From NCBI GenBank assembly GCA_005503065.1, contig SCOE01000007.1:1-64000 (forward strand): a stretch of 64,000 nucleotides of DNA, in the 5' to 3' direction. Position 1 is the first letter of the stretch. Every line of letters begins with the position of its first letter. The position numbers were made by a program, and so were the translations under genes. The DNA is from Comamonadaceae bacterium ALPHA2B. GTDB lineage: Bacteria; Pseudomonadota; Gammaproteobacteria; Burkholderiales; Burkholderiaceae_C. The notes under the pieces are model-generated. The model did not search any database and was not told the DNA's origin. It was given only the letters and a program-made list of their open reading frames with translations. Positions 1 through 6,294 of the stretch are shown piece after piece.

Positions 1-2
1 GT

Positions 3-1010
3 GGAGGCGATGGAGGCGGAGGTGGTCTTCCCGACATCGGGATCCCCACCTATCGGGCCGAGGCGCCCATCTACACCGCCCTGGGTTCGCAGCTGCGCCA
101 GGCCGACCTGGCGATGCTCGGCGGCTCGCGCCAGCGCGCCGGCGACGACGCGGCCGGTGGTGCCGACGCCGATGGGCGCCTGGGCCGCCGCGCGTGGGCC
201 CGCTTCATCACGGTGGACAAGGACATCCGCCAGGGCGGCGAGCTGGCACCAACGAGCCGCGGCCGCCTGAAGGGGCTGCAGGCCGGCACCGACCTGTGGG
301 TCGACGGACCGTGGCGCGCCGGCGTGTACGTCGGCCAACTGGAAGGCGACCTGCGCGTGCGCGGCTTCGCGCGGGGCATGGCGGGCCACGACGCGGGATC
401 GACCGACGTGCGCAGCCAGTTCCTGGGCGCGTATGCGACCTGGCAGGGCGACTCCGGCCTGTATGTCGACGGCGTGCTGCAGGCATCGCGCCACCGCTAC
501 GGCGTGACGCCCACGCTGGGGCCGCGCAGCGGCGGCAAGGGCAACGGGCTGCTGGCGTCGGTCGAAGTCGGCAAGAGCTTTCCGATCGCGCCGGGCTGGA
601 GCCTGGAGCCGCAGGTGCAGCTGGTGCACCAGCGCCTGAACCTGGACGACGCGGTGCTGTCGGGCGCGACCGTGCAGCAGGACCTGCACAGCGGCTGGAT
701 GGCGCGTGCCGGCTTGCGGATCAAGGGCGACCTGAGCACGGCCGCCGGGCCGGTGCAGCCCTATGCGCAGGTCAACTGGTACCGGCGCTCCTCGGGCACC
801 GACACGACCCGCTTCATCGGCCTGGGCGGCGCCACCGGCTTCGGCACGGCCACGGGCGGCAGCAGCGCCGAACTGGTGGCCGGCGCGAGCTGGCAGTTCA
901 GGCCCGGTGCGAGCCTCTATGGCGAAGTGGGCAAGAGCTGGGCCACGGGCGGCGACACGCGCGTGCGCGGCGGCCTGAACGCCAGCCTGGGCGTGAAGGT
1001 GCGCTGGTAG
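3..1010 (+). CDS. Autotransporter beta-barrel domain (5'-truncated by window)
   Basis: C-terminal part of a type V autotransporter; the open frame runs in from the left edge, so the start and nearly all of the passenger are outside the window. The visible 335 residues begin with a Gly-rich linker (GGDGGGGG), followed by about 270 residues of alternating hydrophobic/polar strands typical of the pertactin-like outer-membrane barrel (for example GLQAGTDLWVDGPWRAGVYV and LYVDGVLQASRHRY) and end in an aromatic residue (KVRW), as expected for BamA-dependent barrels. Known for the family: the barrel inserts in the outer membrane and exports the N-terminal passenger. The passenger function cannot be judged from here. 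Confidence 0.88.
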   Translation, partial: GGDGGGGGLPDIGIPTYRAEAPIYTALGSQLRQADLAMLGGSRQRAGDDAAGGADADGRLGRRAWARFITVDKDIRQGGELAPTSRGRLKGLQAGTDLWVDGPWRAGVYVGQLEGDLRVRGFARGMAGHDAGSTDVRSQFLGAYATWQGDSGLYVDGVLQASRHRYGVTPTLGPRSGGKGNGLLASVEVGKSFPIAPGWSLEPQVQLVHQRLNLDDAVLSGATVQQDLHSGWMARAGLRIKGDLSTAAGPVQPYAQVNWYRRSSGTDTTRFIGLGGATGFGTATGGSSAELVAGASWQFRPGASLYGEVGKSWATGGDTRVRGGLNASLGVKVRW

Positions 1011-1038
1011 AGGCCTGCGCGCGGCGCGATGTGCTCTG

Positions 1039-1749
1039 CTAGTCGTCGCTGCGGCCGGCGAGCAGCGTGCGCCACACCAGCGCACCCAGCACCGCGCCGG
1101 CGATGGGCGCCGCCCAGAAGAGCCACAGTTCGCTCATCGCGTATCCCGGTCCGAAGAGCGCCACGCCCGTGCTGCGCGCCGGGTTGACCGAGGTGTTGGT
1201 CACCGGGATCGACACCAGGTGGATGAGCGTGAGGCACAGGCCGATCGCCAGGCCGCCGAAGCCGGCGGCCGCCCTCTTGGCCGTGGCGCCCAGGATGACG
1301 ACCAGGAAGACCGCCGTGAGGACCACCTCGCACACCAGCGCCGCCTGCATCGAGTAGCCGCCCGGCGAGTGCTCGCCGTAGCCGTTGGTGGCGAAGCCGC
1401 CCGGTTGCGCGCCTGCCTTGCCGCTGGCGATGAGCCACAGCACGCCGGCCGCCGCGGCGGCCCCGAGCACCTGCGAGACGATGTAGCCCGCCAGGCGCGA
1501 AGCCGGGAAGCGCCCGCCGACGGCCAGGCCGATCGACACCGCAGGGTTGAAGTGGCCACCCGAGATGGGCCCCAGTGCATAGGCCCCCGTGAGCACGGTC
1601 AGGCCGAAGGCCAGCGCCACGCCGGCGAAGCCGATGCCCAGTTGCGGAAAGCCGGCTGCGAGCACCGCGCTGCCGCAGCCGCCGAGCACGAGCCAGAAGG
1701 TGCCGACGAATTCGGCCGCCCACGCCTTGAAGGTGTGTTGTGTGTCCAT
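1039..1749 (-). CDS. aqpZ: Aquaporin Z
   Basis: Water channel of the inner membrane, MIP family, 236 residues from the chosen start ([10 protein letters not shown]), which matches the usual AqpZ length of about 230. An in-frame upstream Met would add 31 residues of low-complexity leader overlapping the likely promoter, so it was not used. Both half-helix signatures are present: GGHFNPAVS in the first half and [10 protein letters not shown] in the second, with the Arg after the second NPA that forms the selectivity filter and a conserved His in LIHLVSIPV. Six hydrophobic segments are visible. Single gene, convergent with the autotransporter gene. Confidence 0.93.
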   Translation of the reverse strand: MDTQHTFKAWAAEFVGTFWLVLGGCGSAVLAAGFPQLGIGFAGVALAFGLTVLTGAYALGPISGGHFNPAVSIGLAVGGRFPASRLAGYIVSQVLGAAAAAGVLWLIASGKAGAQPGGFATNGYGEHSPGGYSMQAALVCEVVLTAVFLVVILGATAKRAAAGFGGLAIGLCLTLIHLVSIPVTNTSVNPARSTGVALFGPGYAMSELWLFWAAPIAGAVLGALVWRTLLAGRSDD

Positions 1750-1784
1750 TCCCTGAAGTCCTTGTGTGTGTCGAGAAAAAGAAT

Positions 1785-1842
1785 GACGGCCGCAGGGCCG
1801 TCGTTCGGGCGCGGATTCTAGGAACGGGCGGGGCGTTACCAA
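1785..1842 (-). promoter_or_regulatory. Candidate aqpZ promoter and leader hairpin
   Basis: Reading the minus strand, TTGGTA (1842-1837) is followed after 16 bases by TAGAAT (1820-1815), a reasonable sigma-70 pair. Just downstream lies a perfect 7-bp hairpin (GACGGCC, loop CTGC, GGCCGTC; 1802-1785) followed by ATTCTTTTT, which looks like an intrinsic terminator placed inside the leader, about 40 bases before the aqpZ start. It could be an attenuator, a 5' stabilising stem-loop, or a terminator for transcription arriving from upstream. Sequence inspection only. Confidence 0.4.
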
Positions 1843-1968
1843 CCGATTCGCCGGCGCATTGCGCGCAGCTCTTCACACTGGCCGCGGGTTTTCGCTGGCG
1901 CTGCGCGGGCCACCTGCCGCGCTATGCTGGCCGCCCCCGGCCCTAGGCCGATGCTGGAGCCCGTTGCG

Positions 1969-3009
1969 ATGCCGAGGATTGCTGCCAAAACGATAGCTGC
2001 CTGCGCAGCACTGGCGGGCGCTGCAGCCCTTTTTTCCTTAAACGCCCAGGCGCAGGGCGTGGTCAACGCGCTGTGCAGCACCGATGCCGGCTGGTGCGAA
2101 GCCGCGGCCGCCGAATTCACGCGGACCACCGGCATCAAGGTGAACCAGGCCCACAAGGGCACGGGCGAGATCGCGGCGCAACTGCGTGCCGAAGCGCAGA
2201 ACCCCAAGACCGACCTGTGGTGGGGCGGCACGGGCGATCCCTTCCTGCAGGCAGCCGAGCAGGGTCTGCTCGACGCCTACCGCCCGGCCTACATCAACGA
2301 CCTGTACGACTGGGCGGTGCGCCAGTACGCGATGAGCGGCAACATGGTCGGCGGCTTCTACACCAGTGCCATCGGCTTCGGCTTCAACACCGACACGCTC
2401 AGGAAGAAGAAGCTGCACGAGCCGAAGTGTTGGGCCGACCTGGTCAAGCCCGAGTACAAGGGCGAGATCGAGATCTCCCATCCCGCGACCAGCGGCACGG
2501 CCTACACCGTGATCGCCGGCCTGGTGCAGCAGATGGGCGAGGACGCGGCCTTCGACTACCTCAAGAAGCTGCACGCCAACGTGAGCAACTACACGCGCAG
2601 CGGCCAGGCCCAGGCGCCCAACGTGGCCAAGGGCGAAGTGGGCATCGGGGTGAGCTTCATCTTCGGCTTCGAGAAGTGGCGCTACGACAAATTCCCGGTC
2701 AAGACGGCGGCGCCCTGCGAGGGCACGGGCTACGAGGTGGGCGGCATCGCGCTCGTCAAGGGCGCGCGCAACAAGGCCAATGCCATCCGGTACTACGACT
2801 TCCTCATGAGCCCCGCCGGCCAGGCGCTGGGCGCGAAGAACGGCAGCCTGCAGTCGCCGGCCAACCGCACCTTCAAGCCCGACCCGCGCATCCCGTCGAT
2901 GGCGGACGTGAAGCTCATCAAGTACGACTTCGAGAAATACGGCAAGGCGGCCGAGCGCAAGCGGCTGATCGAGCGCTGGACCCGCGAGGTCGAGTCGCTG
3001 CCGCGCTGA
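1969..3009 (+). CDS. Periplasmic iron-type ABC substrate-binding protein
   Basis: Extracellular solute-binding protein of the AfuA/FutA (PotD-like) class, 346 residues from MPRIAAK; two upstream in-frame Met codons would spoil the signal peptide. Residues 1-30 form a signal peptide ending in NAQAQ. Typical features are GTGEIAAQLRAE, DLWWGGTGDPF, GFNTDTLRKK and the closing region NRTFKPDPRIP. Such receptors bind ferric iron, 2-aminoethylphosphonate or polyamines. No permease or ATPase gene adjoins it, so its partners must lie elsewhere. Odd: the hydrophobic core of the signal peptide is encoded by a copy of the dispersed GATAGC repeat described separately. Confidence 0.85.
   Translation: MPRIAAKTIAACAALAGAAALFSLNAQAQGVVNALCSTDAGWCEAAAAEFTRTTGIKVNQAHKGTGEIAAQLRAEAQNPKTDLWWGGTGDPFLQAAEQGLLDAYRPAYINDLYDWAVRQYAMSGNMVGGFYTSAIGFGFNTDTLRKKKLHEPKCWADLVKPEYKGEIEISHPATSGTAYTVIAGLVQQMGEDAAFDYLKKLHANVSNYTRSGQAQAPNVAKGEVGIGVSFIFGFEKWRYDKFPVKTAAPCEGTGYEVGGIALVKGARNKANAIRYYDFLMSPAGQALGAKNGSLQSPANRTFKPDPRIPSMADVKLIKYDFEKYGKAAERKRLIERWTREVESLPR
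1985..2043 (+). repeat. Dispersed GATAGC repeat, copy R1 (inside a CDS)
   Basis: Contains ATAGCTGC at 1993-2000, then 15 bases, then GGGCGCT, and a downstream CAGCC/TTTTTTCCTT tail. The same blocks with exactly 15 bases between them recur at five other sites in this window. This copy lies in frame in the signal peptide of the iron-type receptor and is translated as IAACAALAGAAALFSL. Confidence 0.75.
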
Positions 3010-3036
3010 GCCCTGAGGCCGTCATCCCCGAGCTGC

Positions 3037-3642
3037 TCAGGGCGCGCTGGCGGTGAAGCCGATCTGGCCGCTGTACTGGCCGGCCGGCGGGTTGGCGGCG
3101 GCGAAGGCGAAGCTCCAGTTGGCACTCTGCTGGGTGACCAGGTTGCCGAAGGCGGTGCCGGCCACGTTGACCGCGGTGCCCGAGCCGCTGGCCGGCAGCG
3201 GCGGCGCGGGCAAGCCGGCGTTGTCGGAACTGATGGTCACCGTGTTCATCGGCAAGGTGGCCGACCCGCTGCTCAGCGGCGCCGCCACGCTGGCGCGCAG
3301 GGTGACGGTGCCGGCATTGCTGCGCACCTCGACAGGCAGCACCGCATTGCTGGCCGCGACGGCCCAGCCCGGCGCGCCGCTGTTCCAGGGCACGGCCACG
3401 CCGGCGCCGTTGGCGGGCGTGGTCGGCGCTGCAGGAATCGACGGCGTGAGCGCGAAGCCCACCGTCGGCACGGTGGCACCTGTCGGGCCGATGCGCAGGT
3501 AGATGAACTTGTCGATCCTAACGGTGAAGTCCAGGCGCGCCGTGGCGGCATAGGGGCTGGTGTCGTCCGTCGTTTCCTCGGCCCGCGCCGGCAGGGCCAG
3601 CGCCGGGGCCATCAGACACAAGGCCCAGGCCCGGCGCCTCAT
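3037..3642 (-). CDS. Small secreted fimbrial-type subunit, paralogue 3
   Basis: 201-residue secreted protein with a signal peptide (cleavage near PARA-EE, residue 21). It is Thr/Ala/Gly-rich with beta-strand periodicity and ends GQIGFTASAP. Residues following the mature N-terminus contain KFIYLRIGPTGATVPTVGF, which lines up with KLILLRVGSTNTTVDTLTW and NRLTLRVGSTGGTIDNVAF in the other two small secreted proteins of this locus, so the three are likely related. Last gene of the set; its start overlaps the chaperone stop by 4 bases (ATGA). Likely a chaperone-dependent surface fibre subunit. No named family was recognised. Confidence 0.65.
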   Translation of the reverse strand: MRRRAWALCLMAPALALPARAEETTDDTSPYAATARLDFTVRIDKFIYLRIGPTGATVPTVGFALTPSIPAAPTTPANGAGVAVPWNSGAPGWAVAASNAVLPVEVRSNAGTVTLRASVAAPLSSGSATLPMNTVTISSDNAGLPAPPLPASGSGTAVNVAGTAFGNLVTQQSANWSFAFAAANPPAGQYSGQIGFTASAP

Positions 3643-4451
3643 CGGAACTCGGCCTCCACCTCGAAGCTGCCGTCCTCCCAGTCGAAGGTGCCGCGCGCCC
3701 GCACGGGATAGGCGGGGCGCGCCGTCGGGCCGCCTTCCTCGGCCGCACGCGGGGTGAGCGCGAGCGCGCGCGTCTGGCCCGGCAGCACCGGCGTGCTTTC
3801 CGGCAGCCATTCGTGCCGCTGGCCGTTGGCGTCGACGCCTTCGAGGCTGCCGCCGAGCCGGCCGTGCGCGTCGCCGTCGTTGCGCACCGTCACCACCGGC
3901 GTGCGTCCCTGCGTGCCTTCGCGCATGCCGACACCGAGCATGGACAGGCGCGGCGCCGCCTCGTCGACGGCGAGGTACACCGCCACCGCGATGCGCCCGG
4001 TGACGGGCAGGGCCAGGCTCAGGCCGCTGCCCTGCACCGCCGCCTGGTAGGCCGGCTCCACGCCCTCGACCGCCAGCATGAAGCGGCATTCGCTGCGCGG
4101 CGCGTCGGGCGGCACGTCGACCTGGAAGCGGAAGCTGCGGCGCTCGCGCGGCGCGAGCCGCACCCGGGGCCGCTCCAGCAGGACCCAGGGGCGGCAGCTG
4201 CCGGGCAGGAGGGCGTCGTGGTAGCTCACGCTGCCGTCCTCGCCGAAGCGCCAGTCGATGGTGCGGACCGCGACCTCGGTCGCCTGGTTGCCGACGTTCT
4301 GCAGTTCCAGGGCCTGGCCGATCCGGCCGCCGCGCTTGCCCGAGAGCTCGAAGCGCGAGGGCGCCACGGCCATCTCGAAGGGCGCGGCCAGGGCCGCACC
4401 GGCGGCCACGGCGCCGGCCAGCAGCAGTGCTGCGACACGCATGCCTCTCAT
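3639..4451 (-). CDS. PapD-like periplasmic pilus chaperone
   Basis: 270 residues with signal peptide (residues 1-23, ending ALA-AP). The mature protein starts PFEMAVAPSRFELSGKRGG, matching the first strand of PapD-type chaperones, including the Arg near the N-terminus. The first Ig-like domain has LELQNVGNQATEVAVRTIDW and PRERRSFRFQVDVP, and the G1-like strand is ALPVTGRIAVAVYLAV. Known role: it donates a strand to incomplete pilin subunits in the periplasm and hands them to the outer-membrane usher. It overlaps both neighbours by 4 bases, consistent with one operon. This is the anchor for calling the locus fimbria-like. Confidence 0.8.
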   Translation of the reverse strand: MRGMRVAALLLAGAVAAGAALAAPFEMAVAPSRFELSGKRGGRIGQALELQNVGNQATEVAVRTIDWRFGEDGSVSYHDALLPGSCRPWVLLERPRVRLAPRERRSFRFQVDVPPDAPRSECRFMLAVEGVEPAYQAAVQGSGLSLALPVTGRIAVAVYLAVDEAAPRLSMLGVGMREGTQGRTPVVTVRNDGDAHGRLGGSLEGVDANGQRHEWLPESTPVLPGQTRALALTPRAAEEGGPTARPAYPVRARGTFDWEDGSFEVEAEFR

Positions 4452-4966
4452 GGCAACACCTCCATTTCGAAGTAGGACTCGTAGTCCAGGGCACCGCCGG
4501 GCACGGGCCGCAGTTCGCGGCGGTCGAACTGCACCCGCAGGTCGAAGCGCTCGCTCATCCAGGGGCCCGGGACGGTGCCGCTCCAGACCATGCGGCGCTC
4601 CCCCGGCCTGGCCATGCCCGGGGCGAAGAGCCCGCCCGTGCGCCACTCCACCCGCATGCCCGCCGGCGATCGCAGCCCGGGGATGAAGGGCGGCACCACG
4701 TAGAAGATGCGTGCCCGGCGGCCCACGAAGGGCGCGGTGGCCAGGCGGTATTCGATGCCGTCGAAGCGCACGGTGATGAAGGGCGATGCGGCGGCGCCGA
4801 GGCCCGCGTCGGCGTCCTCGTCCGGGCGCGCCTGCACCCGGCTGCGCGGCGAGGTCGAATCGTCCAGCCGGTGCACCTGCGACATGGCTGCACCGCCGGC
4901 GGCCAGCAACAGTGCGGCGAGCGCGGTCGCACACGTGCGTCGGCGAAAGGACGAGGGTCCAGCCAT
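4448..4966 (-). CDS. Secreted protein of the fimbria-like locus, function unknown
   Basis: 172 residues; hydrophobic signal peptide (TALAALLLAAGGAAM), then an acidic linker rich in Asp/Arg and a compact region with FITVRFDGIEYRLATAPFVG and ARIFYVVPPFIPG, ending FEMEVLP. Not recognised as a known family. It lies between a subunit gene (3-base gap) and the chaperone gene (4-base overlap), so it probably works with them as a tip, adaptor or second chaperone-like factor. That role is inferred from position only. Confidence 0.6.
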   Translation of the reverse strand: MAGPSSFRRRTCATALAALLLAAGGAAMSQVHRLDDSTSPRSRVQARPDEDADAGLGAAASPFITVRFDGIEYRLATAPFVGRRARIFYVVPPFIPGLRSPAGMRVEWRTGGLFAPGMARPGERRMVWSGTVPGPWMSERFDLRVQFDRRELRPVPGGALDYESYFEMEVLP

Positions 4967-4969
4967 GGT

Positions 4970-5581
4970 TCAGAACATCGTCGCGGTGAAGGTCACCCGC
5001 CCGGTGTAGGTGCCGGAGGGGTAGAGCGTGCTGTTCGCATATCGGAAGCGCAGCGCGTTGTTCATCTCGGTGCGGGCCGACAGCAGCGAGAGCAAGGGCA
5101 GCGGGAACTGCGCCAGTTGCTGCGGGCTGCCGGAGGCGTTGAAGCTGCCGCTCTGGATGTCCAGTCCCGTCGCGTCGGGGTTGGTCGACACCCAGCTGAT
5201 GGTCGAGAACGGGATGCTGGTGCTCCCGCAGCTGGTCGGCGTGGTGCACCCCAGGCCCGGCGCGGCCGTCACCGTGAGGCGCACGGTGGTCACGGCCAGC
5301 GCCAGCAGCGCCTTGTCGGCGGTCAGCAGCACGGTCACGGTGTCGGGCCGCGTCACCGGTGCGGGGCTGGGCTGGAGGTTGGCGCCGCTGACCGTGAAGG
5401 CGACGTTGTCGATGGTGCCGCCGGTCGAGCCCACGCGCAGCGTCAGCCGGTTGCCCGACAGGGTCAGCAGGGTGGTGGTGATGACCGCCTGCGCCGCGCC
5501 GGCCGGCGCCAGCAGGAGCGCCAGAGCGACCGCGCCGGGGACGAGGGCGCGCCGCTCGTGCGAGCCGCTGCGGTGGTGCAC
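4970..5581 (-). CDS. Small secreted fimbrial-type subunit, paralogue 2
   Basis: 203 residues with a signal peptide (cleavage after GAAQA, about residue 32). Contains the shared motif NRLTLRVGSTGGTIDNVAF, a Cys pair in CTTPTSC that could form a disulfide, and ends SGTYTGRVTFTATMF, an alternating pattern like the last strand of pilin-type Ig folds. It sits 3 bases from the next gene on each side. Best reading is a fibre subunit exported via the adjacent chaperone and usher-like barrel; no database family was recognised. Confidence 0.65.
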   Translation of the reverse strand: MHHRSGSHERRALVPGAVALALLLAPAGAAQAVITTTLLTLSGNRLTLRVGSTGGTIDNVAFTVSGANLQPSPAPVTRPDTVTVLLTADKALLALAVTTVRLTVTAAPGLGCTTPTSCGSTSIPFSTISWVSTNPDATGLDIQSGSFNASGSPQQLAQFPLPLLSLLSARTEMNNALRFRYANSTLYPSGTYTGRVTFTATMF

Positions 5582-5584
5582 GGC

Positions 5585-6205
5585 TCAGATGCCGGTGGCG
5601 GTGTAGGTCAGCGTGGCCGTGTGGTTGCCGGCGGCCCATCCGGTCGGCGTGCCGGTCAGGGTATAGGCCCAGGTGCCGCTCGCCACGACGTTGGAGGGAA
5701 AGGCGGTGGATGTGCAGGCGCCGAGGTTGGCGCCCGGATGCGGCAACGTGCCGGTGGCCGTCACGCTGAAGTCGGCGCCCGTCGGTCCCGGCCCGGTGCC
5801 GGGCAGCCAGGCGCTCAGCGCGCAGTTGATGGTGGCGGTGCCGGCGTTGGTCCAGGCGTAGACCGACAGTGCACCCGGCTGCGTGCCGAAGGCAAAGCTC
5901 GGCGCGGTGCCGTCCCAGTTGACGGCGGTGCTGCTGCCGTTGGCGGCTGCCGTGGGCACCGGCGGAATGCTGGCGGTGGCGGTCCACGTCAGGGTGTCGA
6001 CCGTCGTGTTGGTGCTGCCCACCCGCAGCAGGATGAGCTTGGGCACGCGCACCGACAGGTTGACGCGGGCGGTCGCGGTGACCGTGCCGGTGCCGGCGTC
6101 GTTGTAGCCGTAGGTGGCTTCGGCACGTGCCGGTGCGCTGGCGGCGGCGAGCAGCAGGCCGCAGGCCGCGGCGAGCGCGCAAGGGCGCAGGAGGGGTGCG
6201 TTCAT
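5585..6205 (-). CDS. Small secreted fimbrial-type subunit, paralogue 1
   Basis: 206 residues, signal peptide ending APARA (residue 28). The mature start has ATARVNLSVRVPKLILLRVG, closely matching ATARLDFTVRIDKFIYLRIG of paralogue 3, so the two are likely duplicates. Two Cys (NCALSAWL and GACTSTAF) could pair. It ends NHTATLTYTATGI, resembling a terminal pilin strand. First subunit gene after the usher-like gene, 89 bases downstream of it. Confidence 0.67.
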   Translation of the reverse strand: MNAPLLRPCALAAACGLLLAAASAPARAEATYGYNDAGTGTVTATARVNLSVRVPKLILLRVGSTNTTVDTLTWTATASIPPVPTAAANGSSTAVNWDGTAPSFAFGTQPGALSVYAWTNAGTATINCALSAWLPGTGPGPTGADFSVTATGTLPHPGANLGACTSTAFPSNVVASGTWAYTLTGTPTGWAAGNHTATLTYTATGI

Positions 6206-6294
6206 GGTGGGTCTTTCGAGTCCAGGCGGGTGAAGGGCCGGTCCGTGGCGGACCGGTGGCGCGGTGCAGGCACCGGCTCGGCGTGTGATGCGGT

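Noticed and set aside
3639-6182. Long open frame on the minus strand across four fimbrial-locus genes
   Set aside because: Only its last 270 residues are a real protein (the chaperone); the rest is Arg/His/Gly-rich shadow of genes in another frame, caused by high GC.
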